Positions 1 to 7,865 of a stretch of DNA of 64,000 nucleotides are shown here, piece after piece; the stretch's first letter is position 1; each line of letters opens with the position of its first letter. The position numbers and the translations under genes were made by a program. The notes under the pieces are model-generated. The model saw only the letters and a program-made list of their open reading frames with translations, searched no databases and was not told the origin of the DNA. Origin of the DNA: Oscillospiraceae bacterium (lineage in GTDB: Bacteria; Bacillota; Clostridia; Oscillospirales; CAG-272); assembly GCA_015064735.1 (NCBI GenBank), contig SVRP01000009.1, positions 1 through 64,000 of the forward strand. Reading direction: 5' to 3'.

Positions 1-280
1 TAAAGCCGTTACCGTTAATGGTAAGGTTCTTGGAATAATAACCCAACCGTGCTGTAGTGGGGTCATCGACGTTCTTAAGCATGTCGATGGTGTCGCCGTC
101 CTTGGCATCGTCAAGGGCAGCCTTAAGTGTGGTGTAGTACTGATCGCCAATCTTAAAGTTAGCGTCAGCCGCACCTTCTGTGGTGTTTCCTGCCGCGAAT
201 GTTACGGGAATGGCAGTTACAACTATGCTCATTACCATGAATATCGCCAACAGGACTGAAATTAACCTTTTAGCTTTCAT
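1..280 (-). CDS. Secreted beta-helix-type protein, N-terminal part (runs off the window)
   Basis: The first 93 codons of a minus-strand gene are visible; the rest lies before position 1. The start ATG (278-280) follows a GGAGAAAAAAG ribosome binding site. Residues 1-31 form a signal peptide: MKAKR, then a hydrophobic stretch ending TFAAG. The mature part reads FKIGDQYYTTLKAALDDAKDG and then DTIDMLKNV. This pattern opens many pectate-lyase-like right-handed beta-helix domains of gut Firmicutes surface proteins. It was not compared with the 1568-residue repeat protein at 19910-24616 beyond this general style. The fold is inferred from the short N-terminal motif only. Confidence 0.75.
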   Translation of the reverse strand, partial: MKAKRLISVLLAIFMVMSIVVTAIPVTFAAGNTTEGAADANFKIGDQYYTTLKAALDDAKDGDTIDMLKNVDDPTTARLGYYSKNLTINGNGF

Positions 281-515
281 CTTTTTTCTCCTTATCATAA
301 ATTTTTTTAGCTAAATAGGGGATACACAATTATTATACAATGTATGCATATAAATGTCAAGTCATTAATCACATTTTTACCATATTTTTTTGGTAAATAT
401 TAAAAAAAGCAAAAAAACTCAGAAAAACACTTGCAGATTACTTTAGAAATTAACCTTAATGCTTTTCTACTTTAGACTGATATACGTAGTTTTTGAGTTA
501 AATTAAAAATAGGAC

Positions 516-544
516 TTGACAAAGCGTCAAGACTATGATAGAAT
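516..544 (+). promoter_or_regulatory. Sigma-A promoter of tRNA-Leu
   Basis: A perfect -35 box TTGACA (516-521) and -10 box TAGAAT (539-544) are separated by 17 bp. Transcription would begin near 551, giving a leader of about 100 nt before the tRNA. Confidence 0.75.
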
Positions 545-558
545 ATTCGGCGGAAACG

Positions 559-640
559 ATTAAAAATTGAAAGTTGAAAATGAGGAGCTGCGACGTCATA
601 AAATCAACAGGGTAAATTTCACTTTTCCACTTTCAATTTT
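559..640 (+). repeat. Imperfect inverted repeat in the tRNA leader
   Basis: The left arm (about 563-582) reads AAAATTGAAAGTTGAAAATG. The right arm (620-640) is its near-complement, with one substitution and one inserted base. The arms are about 37 nt apart and lie between the tRNA promoter and the tRNA 5' end, so the leader RNA would fold into a long hairpin. Confidence 0.6.
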
Positions 641-651
641 AAATTTAATAC

Positions 652-738
652 GCGGATGTGGCGGAATTGGCAGACGCGCTAGATTCAGGTTCTAGTGGGG
701 GCGACTTCGTGCAGGTTCAAGTCCTGTTATCCGCACCA
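652..738 (+). tRNA. tRNA-Leu (anticodon CAG)
   Basis: The acceptor arm is GCGGATG (652-658) paired with TATCCGC (728-734), with one G-U pair. Discriminator A is at 735 and the CCA end is encoded (736-738). The anticodon stem CTAGA/TCTAG encloses the loop TTCAGGT, giving anticodon CAG, which reads CUG codons. A long variable arm (GGGGGCGACTTCGT region) is typical of class II tRNA-Leu. The T-loop GGTTCAAGTCC is intact. It has its own promoter at 516-544 and a terminator directly after it. Confidence 0.97.
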
Positions 739-740
739 AA

Positions 741-772
741 AATTCGACAAGTTTCGACTTGTCGAATTTTTT
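741..772 (+). terminator. Rho-independent terminator of tRNA-Leu
   Basis: An 11-bp perfect stem (741-751 with 758-768) encloses a 6-nt loop and is followed by a T tract. It starts two bases after the tRNA CCA end. Confidence 0.85.
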
Positions 773-774
773 AT

Positions 775-940
775 CCATTGCGATAGCAATGGCATATCAT
801 CGCGCGTTAGCGTGCATTTCATCACCGAAGGTGTATATCATCAACCATAGGTTGTATTACTTTCGCAATGATGATATACAAGACTGCGTCTTGATGATAT
901 GCAATGCTTTGCATTGATGATATACACGCCTTTTGGCGTG
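775..940. repeat. Array of short hairpins joined by TATCATC / GATGATA linkers
   Basis: About nine small palindromes with 4-7 bp stems follow one another. Examples are CCATTGC-GATA-GCAATGG (775-792), CACC-GAA-GGTG, AACC-ATA-GGTT, AAGAC-TGC-GTCTT, CAATGC-TTT-GCATTG and CACGCC-TTTT-GGCGTG (ending at 940). In the left half the linkers read TATCATC; in the right half they read GATGATA, the complement. The whole element is therefore a large inverted repeat whose arms carry side hairpins. No coding potential is seen. It resembles a REP/MITE-like palindromic element; origin and function are unknown. Confidence 0.7.
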
Positions 941-997
941 ATTTGGGTTCAAATCCATACTGAAAAACGAAAAATATCTTTTTTATCTTCCCTTTAC

Positions 998-1038
998 AAA
1001 TAAATAAGGATATGCCTTGCGCATATCCTTATTTATTT
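998..1038. terminator. Strong hairpin, probable bidirectional terminator
   Basis: A perfect 18-bp stem (998-1015 with 1021-1038) has a 5-nt loop and an AT-rich base. It separates the tRNA/hairpin-array region from the convergent minus-strand fucI-like operon ending at 1142. T-rich arms at both ends fit termination in either direction. Confidence 0.65.
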
Positions 1039-1040
1039 TG

Positions 1041-1082
1041 TACAGAGCTTACGACGATGAAGCTCGCAAACCGCAGGTTTGC
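1041..1082. repeat. Dispersed repeat, copy 1 (3' of fucI-like operon)
   Basis: The sequence starting TACAGAGCTTACGACGATGA and ending in the palindrome GCAAACC-GCA-GGTTTGC recurs in similar form at 5688-5727. Copy 1 lies about 60 bp beyond the stop of the minus-strand isomerase gene. No protein is encoded. Confidence 0.55.
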
Positions 1083-1141
1083 TAACCCTGCGCCTTTCTT
1101 TTCTTTAAAATTTAGCTTTTCTTTAGCGCAGGGATAGACCT

Positions 1142-2629
1142 TTAATGAAATTTCATTTCCGTTGGGTATCTTTCACTTGAAGGCCGATTATAGCCGATTT
1201 CCGTAACACCGAGATATCGTAATATCCGGTGCAAGGTATTTCCTACGTGCGCGAAGGCAACGGCGCCGTGATGAGGAAAATGATTTTCTATCAGCTCGTA
1301 GCGATAGAAGCGCGCCATCTCGCGGATCGCTAAAACACCAATGGAACCAAAGGAATGAGTAGGCACCGGCAACACCTCGCCCTCCGCTATATATGCTCTG
1401 AGCTGAGTGTCCGCCGTGCTTTGTAAACGGAAGAGCGTGATCTCGCCGGGGGCAATATCTCCTTCGAGCGTTCCTCGCGTGATGTCAGGCTCCCGATCCG
1501 GCTCAAGAGACCGATGCATAATAAGCTGATAGCGCATAGTACACGTACGGAGCTTGCATGAGGGTGTATTTCCACAATGAAATCCCATAAATACGTCGTC
1601 GGGTTGATACTCAAATCTTCCTTGAATATCAGCCTCATAAAGATCTCTCGGAACCGTGTTGTTTATATCCAGAAGGGTAACCGCATCTTCCGTCACGCAG
1701 GTCGCGATGTATTCGCTGAGCGCACCCCAAATATCCACCTCGCAAGCGATCGGGATTCCGCGGGATGCCATACGGGAGTTGACGTAGCACGGAACAAAAC
1801 CAAACTGTGTCTGGAAGGCGGGCCAACACTTGTTTGCCATGGCGACGTATTCCCTGCCATCACGATGCTGCTCTATCCAATCGAGGAGAGTAAGCTCGTA
1901 TTGTGCTATGCGTTCAAGAACACCCGGATGAAGATTTCCATCCCCCAGCTCCCTCTCCATATCCTCAGCAACCGCTTGGATACGCGGATCTCCCTTGTGA
2001 GCATGATATGCTTCAAACAAGTCAAGCTCGGAGTTTTCCTCTATCTCCACGCCAAGGTCATACAGCCTCTTGATGGGCGCGTTGCAGGCAAGGAAATTCT
2101 GCGGTCTTGGACCAAAGGAAATAATTTTCAGATTTCTCAATCCCAATATCGCTCGTGATATGGGTATAAACTCCTTGATACGTTCCGCTACCTCTTCTGC
2201 CGTTCCGATGGGCTTCTCGGGAATATAAGCTCTGACGTTGCGCAAGGCAAGATTGTAGCTTGCATTCAGCATTCCACAGTATGCGTCCCCTCTGCCGTCA
2301 ACCAAGGTATCCACGCTCTCCTCCGCTGCCCCAACAAACATGACGGGGCCGTCAAAGCTGCTTGCCAAAAGCGTTTCCGAGGTTTCGGGTCCAAAGTTTC
2401 CCAAATATACTACGAGGGCATTACATCCCTGAGATTTCAATTTAGAGATCGCTTCCGCAGCCTGTCTTTCTGTTTCTACTATGGTCGGGCATTCGTATAA
2501 GGATATTCCCTTTCGCCGACAGGCGGCGACGACTTCGCCCCTTCTTCTCTCGGATAGCTCATCGGGAAAGCAATCGCGACTTACTGCAACGATTCCAAGA
2601 TATACTTGGGGAATGTTTGTTGTTTTCAT
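1142..2629 (-). CDS. L-fucose isomerase-like sugar isomerase
   Basis: This 495-residue protein belongs to the L-fucose/L-arabinose isomerase fold family, which interconverts aldoses and ketoses with a divalent metal. The three family metal ligands appear to be the Glu in IACEVDIWG (about residue 297), the Asp in LLDINN (about 321) and a His in the C-terminal part; MGFHCGNTPS near 351 is a further conserved-looking segment. The length is a little below E. coli FucI (about 590). I chose the ATG at 2629 because GAGGTGA lies five bases upstream; the in-frame GTG at 2638 would place this site inside the gene. It is last in an operon with the Gfo/Idh/MocA and ThuA-like genes. GH29 and GH141-like genes nearby favour fucose or another deoxysugar, but the exact substrate is not shown. 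Confidence 0.82.
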   Translation of the reverse strand: MKTTNIPQVYLGIVAVSRDCFPDELSERRRGEVVAACRRKGISLYECPTIVETERQAAEAISKLKSQGCNALVVYLGNFGPETSETLLASSFDGPVMFVGAAEESVDTLVDGRGDAYCGMLNASYNLALRNVRAYIPEKPIGTAEEVAERIKEFIPISRAILGLRNLKIISFGPRPQNFLACNAPIKRLYDLGVEIEENSELDLFEAYHAHKGDPRIQAVAEDMERELGDGNLHPGVLERIAQYELTLLDWIEQHRDGREYVAMANKCWPAFQTQFGFVPCYVNSRMASRGIPIACEVDIWGALSEYIATCVTEDAVTLLDINNTVPRDLYEADIQGRFEYQPDDVFMGFHCGNTPSCKLRTCTMRYQLIMHRSLEPDREPDITRGTLEGDIAPGEITLFRLQSTADTQLRAYIAEGEVLPVPTHSFGSIGVLAIREMARFYRYELIENHFPHHGAVAFAHVGNTLHRILRYLGVTEIGYNRPSSERYPTEMKFH

Positions 2630-2671
2630 GATCTTCACCTCATTTTTATTTTATAGATAGCTACTTATTGC

Positions 2672-3775
2672 TCAAAGTATTCCGTGTGGGAGAGTCGGAT
2701 CCATGGGCGCCTCACGTTGGAAATGGGTGGTCATTTCGTAGGGCATACCCGTTTCCGCGCTCTTCATAACTCCCGTCATGACCTCAAGCACGTGATACGT
2801 CTGAAGATAGGAGGTCCGAGGTGGGCGCCCCTGTTCTATTGCAGCGGCAAGATCCGCAAGTCCGAGACAACGGGAATTTTCACTGTAATCAAATTCAAGG
2901 GGAAGCTCTTCCTCCTCTTTCGTGGCACCGTTCAAGAAACGCATTCCCTTCTGACTGCCAAAGCAGTTTGGATCGGGAACGTAGAGATTTCCCTTCGTGC
3001 CGTAAAGCTGTATGTTTGCCTGTTTGGCATCGTACGTATCAAAGGTCGTCATAAACGAAACCGTTGCTCCCGAAGCAAAGGTCAGCAGACATTCGTAGTG
3101 TGTGGGAACGTTGACCTTGATCATTTCCCCCTCATGAGGCTTTGCTGTAATCAAACGTTCCTCAAAGGTAGTACGCGACGCACCGTATACTCTTTTGACT
3201 TCTCCCAACAAGTTGATCAGAGCCGTGATGTAATATGGACCCATATCAAGAAGCGGTCCACCGCCTCTTTGATAGTAAAAATCAGGATCGGGATGCCAGC
3301 TTTCCACTCCCCTGTGCGCCATAACACATCTTCCGCCTATCACCTCTCCAAGCCGTCCTTCGTCTATAAACTTACGGCAGCTCTGTATTCCCGCTCCCAT
3401 AAAGGTATCGGGCGCGCCGCCTATCCATAAGCCGCGCTCCTTTGCAATTCTTACAAGCTCCGTTCCCTCTTCGAAATCAGCTCCCAATGGCTTTTCGGAG
3501 TACACGTGCTTTCCCGCAAGAAGTGCTCCCTTGGAGACCTCAAAGTGCTGGTAGGGACGTGTAAGGTTCAAAACGATATCGATATCCTTATCCGCAAACA
3601 GCTCCTCCATCGTGTCATATAGCTTGGGGATACCGTACTTTCTTTGAGCATTCTCTGCCCGCTCTCTTATCAGATCGCAAACGGCTATAAGCCTTACGTT
3701 TTTAAAGGTATTGGCAAAATTTTCAAGATAAATTCCGCTGATACATCCAACACCAACCATTCCAACATTTAACAT
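2672..3775 (-). CDS. Gfo/Idh/MocA family NAD(P)-dependent oxidoreductase
   Basis: This 367-residue cytosolic dehydrogenase has the N-terminal Rossmann motif GMVGVGCISGIY (residues 5-16) and the family EKP signature in YSEKPLG (about 92-98), whose Lys takes part in catalysis. GGPLLDMGPYY (about 170) is the usual conserved segment of the C-terminal substrate domain. Family members oxidise or reduce hydroxyl groups on sugars and inositols. The start follows AAGGAGAAAAGAATT. It sits between the ThuA-like and isomerase genes in the same direction with gaps of 18 and 42 bp, so co-transcription is likely. In fucose-type pathways such enzymes can act as sugar dehydrogenases; the substrate here is inferred from context only. 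Confidence 0.9.
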   Translation of the reverse strand: MLNVGMVGVGCISGIYLENFANTFKNVRLIAVCDLIRERAENAQRKYGIPKLYDTMEELFADKDIDIVLNLTRPYQHFEVSKGALLAGKHVYSEKPLGADFEEGTELVRIAKERGLWIGGAPDTFMGAGIQSCRKFIDEGRLGEVIGGRCVMAHRGVESWHPDPDFYYQRGGGPLLDMGPYYITALINLLGEVKRVYGASRTTFEERLITAKPHEGEMIKVNVPTHYECLLTFASGATVSFMTTFDTYDAKQANIQLYGTKGNLYVPDPNCFGSQKGMRFLNGATKEEEELPLEFDYSENSRCLGLADLAAAIEQGRPPRTSYLQTYHVLEVMTGVMKSAETGMPYEMTTHFQREAPMDPTLPHGIL

Positions 3776-3793
3776 AATTCTTTTCTCCTTCAG

Positions 3794-4516
3794 TCAATAC
3801 ATTTTTGCATTATTATCATATTTTTCAGCATCGAGAGAATGTTCTTCAACGTACGCTTTTCCTTCCGCCGCCCAAAGCATTCCTCTTTCCATCAGAATAT
3901 TTGCCGTGGGAGAGTTGTCGAACACGTCATCGTGATGCCCGAGAGAGCAGTAGAAAACTCTGCCAAGTCCCCAGTACTTCGTCCAAGCGACGGGCATATC
4001 CACAGGCTTATTTGCGGCATGGTAAAAATTAACAAGGGGAAATCTTGTTGTAGCAAGAACCTCAATGGACGGGTCAATATGAAGATAGTAATGCTCCGAG
4101 GTAACCTCAAAATCTTCAAGTCCTTCCACAATCGGGCTAGATCCGCGACAAATGTTTACCGTATAGCGAATGCCGTCTCCGCCCGGATGACTGACCCACT
4201 GACCGCCTGTAATAAATTGCCACTCCGTTGACGCTCTGAACGCGTCGCACATTCCTCCGTGACAGCCCGCCAAGCCAACGCCTCGGCTGATGGCATACGA
4301 TACGTTTTTCTCGTACTCACGAGGTATGGTGCTCATGGTAACGCAGGCAACTATCAGATCGTACGTCAGAAGTTGCTCCGCGCTTGCGAGACATTCCATA
4401 CCTTCACAGCGCTCCACCGAAAAGCCGTTTCGTTCAAGTATTCTTTCAAATCTCAATGAAACCTTTTCGGGCTCGTGTCCATTCCATCCGCCCCAAAATA
4501 TCAATGCTTTTTTCAT
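3794..4516 (-). CDS. ThuA-like domain protein
   Basis: This 240-residue protein opens with ALIFWGGWNGHEPEKVS, the class I glutamine-amidotransferase-like beginning of ThuA (trehalose utilisation) proteins. Downstream come GLAGCHGGMCDAF (about residues 85-97) and a C-terminal GRVFYCSLGHHDDVF, both typical. ThuA proteins cluster with Gfo/Idh/MocA oxidoreductases in sugar operons and are linked to disaccharide oxidation, although their chemistry is poorly known. The start has GGAGAG upstream. It is first in the operon ThuA - Gfo/Idh/MocA - isomerase and is divergent from the AraC gene at 4636. Confidence 0.88.
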   Translation of the reverse strand: MKKALIFWGGWNGHEPEKVSLRFERILERNGFSVERCEGMECLASAEQLLTYDLIVACVTMSTIPREYEKNVSYAISRGVGLAGCHGGMCDAFRASTEWQFITGGQWVSHPGGDGIRYTVNICRGSSPIVEGLEDFEVTSEHYYLHIDPSIEVLATTRFPLVNFYHAANKPVDMPVAWTKYWGLGRVFYCSLGHHDDVFDNSPTANILMERGMLWAAEGKAYVEEHSLDAEKYDNNAKMY

Positions 4517-4574
4517 TGCTTTTACTCTCCTTTACAAAAGATGTATCCACAACTCAATTTTAACATATTCCCTC

Positions 4575-4603
4575 TTGAAATAAAACACGGATAGTAGTAT
4601 AAT
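4575..4603 (+). promoter_or_regulatory. Promoter of AraC-type regulator
   Basis: TTGAAA (4575-4580) and TATAAT (4598-4603) are separated by 17 bp and lie about 30 bp before the regulator start. The region also lies between this gene and the divergent ThuA operon, so an autoregulatory or shared operator is plausible here. Confidence 0.7.
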
Positions 4604-4635
4604 AATAGACAAATTTAGTCTTTTGGAGGCACGCT

Positions 4636-5382
4636 TTGTTTTTTGAATCCAAACATTCTCTGAATGAAAATGAATTTAACCTGTGGAAGAACAAGCACAT
4701 AAACTTTCCCGTCCACATTCACCGCTCCTTTGAATATTTCAAGCAGATCCACGGCTCTACCGAAATATGGATAGAGGAGCGAAAATATATTCTATGTGGC
4801 GGAGAGGCGGTCCTTGTTTTCCCCTTTCAGCCCCACTCTTATACCTGCATAGAGGATGGAGAAATACAGATGTCTATTTTTTCACCCGAAATGGTTCCGT
4901 CGTTTTATAAGAAAAACAAAATCCCCACAAACAATCAATTCACCTGTGATTTATCCGAAGCCGTTACGGTAGACAATATTTATCATAAAAAATCGGTAGC
5001 TTATTTCATTTGCGGCGAATTTGAAAGAGAACGCGAATATATCGAAAGATCACACAATCTTGGAGACGAGCTATTCGTTTCTCTCCTCGTTTATGCTGAC
5101 AATCATTTTCGAGATAAATGTCTTTTACTGGATGCCGCAAAAGCTGTAGGATATGATTACGCCTATATTTCAAAATTCTTCAAAAAAAAGGTCGGAATGT
5201 CTTTCAGACAATACGTAAATCGCATACGGATTCTTGAGAGTAAACAATTATTAAAGGGCACATCAAAAAGCATTTCCGAGATAGGCGAGATGTGTGGCTT
5301 CAGTTCAACGAGAGCATTTGACCGTGAATTTCTCTTTCAAACAGGATTAACTCCCTCGGATTACAGAAAAAACAGTAAATAA
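4636..5382 (+). CDS. AraC family transcriptional regulator
   Basis: This 248-residue protein has an N-terminal cupin-like ligand domain (about 1-140; HIHRSFEYFKQIHG holds the first sheet) and a C-terminal double helix-turn-helix (about 150-246). The signature is SISEIGEMCGFSSTRAFDREF followed by GLTPSDYR. The start is TTG at 4636, eight bases after GGAGG. It is divergent from the ThuA - oxidoreductase - isomerase operon and likely controls it, with a carbohydrate or its breakdown product as effector. The direction of control cannot be read from sequence. Confidence 0.92.
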   Translation: MFFESKHSLNENEFNLWKNKHINFPVHIHRSFEYFKQIHGSTEIWIEERKYILCGGEAVLVFPFQPHSYTCIEDGEIQMSIFSPEMVPSFYKKNKIPTNNQFTCDLSEAVTVDNIYHKKSVAYFICGEFEREREYIERSHNLGDELFVSLLVYADNHFRDKCLLLDAAKAVGYDYAYISKFFKKKVGMSFRQYVNRIRILESKQLLKGTSKSISEIGEMCGFSSTRAFDREFLFQTGLTPSDYRKNSK

Positions 5383-5589
5383 TGTCAACTTGTAAACAAA
5401 TTTCACCGATACAGCGTTACCGTCAGGTTCTGTTCGGTATTTCCCGACGCAGTATCCGCACCAAGGGGCTGATTCATTTAGATGCAAAAGCTTTGTCGCC
5501 GTAAAAGAGTACAGCAGAGACAGCAAACGAGGCTAAAACACACATGACCTTAGATTTTTCGAGCCGTTGCTCGAAAATTTATACAAAAT

Positions 5590-5632
5590 AACCGCTTTCA
5601 CTATCGTGTTTTGATAGCAAAAGCGGTTGTTT
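5590..5632. terminator. Terminator between convergent araC and GH141-like genes
   Basis: A 16-bp stem with one mismatch (5590-5605 with 5613-5628) starts AACCGCTTT and is followed by a T-rich tract on the plus strand. It would end the AraC transcript and probably the opposite one too. Confidence 0.7.
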
Positions 5633-5687
5633 CTTTTGACTTTTTGCCGTGTGCTTTTGGTCTGCGCTTAATGACTCTGCCCCTTTA

Positions 5688-5727
5688 TACAGAGCTTCTG
5701 ACGATGAACCTCAAGCCGCAGATTTGC
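5688..5727. repeat. Dispersed repeat, copy 2 (3' of GH141-like gene)
   Basis: TACAGAGCTTCTGACGATGA and the following GCCGCAGATTTGC match the copy at 1041-1082 at most positions. It sits 13 bp beyond the stop of the minus-strand beta-helix gene, so both copies lie just past the end of a minus-strand operon. Confidence 0.55.
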
Positions 5728-5739
5728 GGGGATAATGGA

Positions 5740-7782
5740 TTAACTGTTTTTGAGAGTTTTTCTTGGAATTGGCGCAAATCCGAGGGAGAATGCGGGGGAG
5801 CTTTCCGAGAGGGTAAAATCAAATTCCGAAAGACCCGCAATCATGGGATCGGTAGCTATACTGCCGCAGTCCTGGTGGAAGTAGAAAACAAATTCATCAA
5901 GAGAAAAGCTTCTTCCAACGCGGTCGGTAAAGATTACAGGCTCGGATTTTGATATATCCCACAGAATATTTCGACTGAAGCCTTGTCTGTTAACGTTCGT
6001 CGAACGGTGGTATATTGGGGTGCCGTTTGTTATGAAGATATTCTGCTCGCATACGATTTCGCTGTGAAGCCCAGAAGTGGAGGTTCGTATACAAGGTGAA
6101 TTTGTCGAATAGAAAATGTTGTTGCGTACGATGTTGTGGGAACCGTAATGAAGATGAAAGGTTTCATCCTGAGTATTATAAACCACGTTTTTCTCTACCG
6201 TGACGTATGACGAGCCCTCGTCAAGATAGATGCCCCAACCGCCGTATATCTTACTCTTTACGTCATGGATTCTGTTTTCAGAAACGTACGTTCCGTGTTG
6301 CTTTCCAAGCAGATAGATTGCGCCGAGGTCGGACAGATCACCTCTGCCGATGTTATAAAGGTGATTAGCTCGAATTATATTTCCGTAAGTCGAGCTTGGA
6401 GCATATCCCCATACCCAGCCTACAGAGATGCCCGTGTATCCCGTATCGTGTATCTCGTTGTCGGATATTTCATTGTCAGAAGCGTGAGCGACAAATATTC
6501 CGCATCCCGCATCGTATCTTATTCCGCAGTGGGAAATGTGGTTGCCGCTTATTCGGCAATTGCGCGTCATATCCTTTTCATCTGCTCCGTACGCGCCTCC
6601 GAATACCTTTACACCGCCCGCGCAAACGTCATTGATACTGTTGCTTTCGATACGTATATCGGAGCATCCCGTTCCTATTTCTATGGCATGTATACCGACC
6701 CCGTGTATGTGGCAGTCGGATATAGAGCAACGGGCAGAGTCCTTGATTCTTATGGCACCGTGCGCCCAGCAAACGGACTGGATATCTCCGCCATAAGAAA
6801 CGGGAGGGTCGCTGATTTCATATGATCCTTTTGAATTGCGAGAATGGATACTGGCGTAGTCCCCCGAGGTGCAGGTGAGCTCAAGATTTCTCAGCCTTAT
6901 ATCCGTACCGGATATATCCACGAGATGATCAAGTGTGGGGACGTAAGCGGTAACGGTGCTTGGATCGGAGCTTATGTCCTCGGGAACGTAATAAACAATT
7001 CCCGAGGCTCTGTCAAGATACCACTCGTTTTTTTCTCCAAAGGTGTTCGGAACGTTTGTGAGATAATAGAATACCGAGCTTGGATGATTTTCCTCATACA
7101 ATCCGCTTGCCGAGAAACGGGAGAGATATTTCATCTTAAGCGTTCCCCTTTGCCTGTCATAGCTTTCTATAGGGGAATGTTCGTCTATCCAATAATGATA
7201 ATAATTTATTATGGCGTCCTCGATCTTTTCAACGGGTTCGAGATCCTCGGGAAAAACCTCAAAGCTGATTGCGGGAAATCCGAAATGATCAAGGTTGGGA
7301 AGATTATGCGTAACTGAGTCGGTAGACTTTATTTTAAGCGTTCCTTGCTTTGGAAAACGTGTGGTCTGAGCGCGTTTACCGTTTATAAACATATCGGTAA
7401 AATCCCATTTTTCTCCGTTTGGTTTATCGGGAAGCTTGGCGGAAAAGCATTCAACACCGTTGAAGCTGTCTCTTTTCCAGCCATCGATGGAGATACCGCC
7501 TATGATTTTTTTCATGGTACCGAAGGATTCTAAGGTTACGTCGCTTATAGGACTTGTCAGCTCAATTGGAATTTCGAGAAAATAATCGTCGGTAAAAGCG
7601 ATACTCAATGGTCTTTTTCCATGGCTGGCCCGCAGATTTCGAATCATATTAAGCGCGCGCCTTAAGGTTTTGAACGGACCGTTTCCAAGTCCGTCGGGAG
7701 TGGGGGCAAGTCCGCTGAAGAGCTTGTCGTTGCCGTTTTTTTGGGATACGTATACCGTGGAAGAATTATTGATGCTGTACAT
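5740..7782 (-). CDS. Right-handed beta-helix protein, GH141-like glycoside hydrolase
   Basis: This 680-residue protein has no signal peptide and is likely cytosolic. It opens with a strand region and FKTLRRALNMIRNL, then a beta-sandwich-like part (about 90-290), then a long parallel beta-helix (about 300-600) with repeated turns such as CSISDCHIHGVGIHAIEIGTG and NRIHDVKSKIYGGWGIYLDEG. The order and length match GH141-type enzymes, some of which are alpha-L-fucosidases and others xylanases (family knowledge). The fucosidase at 7866 and the isomerase at 1142 support a deoxysugar substrate. Catalytic residues could not be assigned by eye. The start follows AAGGAGATTATC. The 83-bp gap to the upstream GH29 gene fits an operon. 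Confidence 0.72.
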   Translation of the reverse strand: MYSINNSSTVYVSQKNGNDKLFSGLAPTPDGLGNGPFKTLRRALNMIRNLRASHGKRPLSIAFTDDYFLEIPIELTSPISDVTLESFGTMKKIIGGISIDGWKRDSFNGVECFSAKLPDKPNGEKWDFTDMFINGKRAQTTRFPKQGTLKIKSTDSVTHNLPNLDHFGFPAISFEVFPEDLEPVEKIEDAIINYYHYWIDEHSPIESYDRQRGTLKMKYLSRFSASGLYEENHPSSVFYYLTNVPNTFGEKNEWYLDRASGIVYYVPEDISSDPSTVTAYVPTLDHLVDISGTDIRLRNLELTCTSGDYASIHSRNSKGSYEISDPPVSYGGDIQSVCWAHGAIRIKDSARCSISDCHIHGVGIHAIEIGTGCSDIRIESNSINDVCAGGVKVFGGAYGADEKDMTRNCRISGNHISHCGIRYDAGCGIFVAHASDNEISDNEIHDTGYTGISVGWVWGYAPSSTYGNIIRANHLYNIGRGDLSDLGAIYLLGKQHGTYVSENRIHDVKSKIYGGWGIYLDEGSSYVTVEKNVVYNTQDETFHLHYGSHNIVRNNIFYSTNSPCIRTSTSGLHSEIVCEQNIFITNGTPIYHRSTNVNRQGFSRNILWDISKSEPVIFTDRVGRSFSLDEFVFYFHQDCGSIATDPMIAGLSEFDFTLSESSPAFSLGFAPIPRKTLKNS

Positions 7783-7865
7783 GATAATCTCCTTTCATAT
7801 AACACTGCTGCGCAGGCGATGATTGCCCGCGATAGCTTCTGCTTGTTTAAATTAACGCACCGATA

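Larger units (their letters stand above)
5383..5739. other. Non-coding gap between convergent genes
   Basis: No gene is seen in these 357 bases. The gap holds a small TTTTCGAGC-CGTT-GCTCGAAAA hairpin (about 5555-5578), a terminator (5590-5632) and a dispersed repeat (5688-5727). TATCCGCACCAA at 5453-5464 is a 12-base copy of the 3' end of the tRNA-Leu gene. Confidence 0.6.

Noticed and set aside
775..940. CRISPR array
   Set aside because: Repeats are only 7-9 bases, the units are palindromic, and no cas gene is nearby.
5540..5640. Insertion sequence end
   Set aside because: The hairpins here are terminators; there is no transposase frame and no target duplication.
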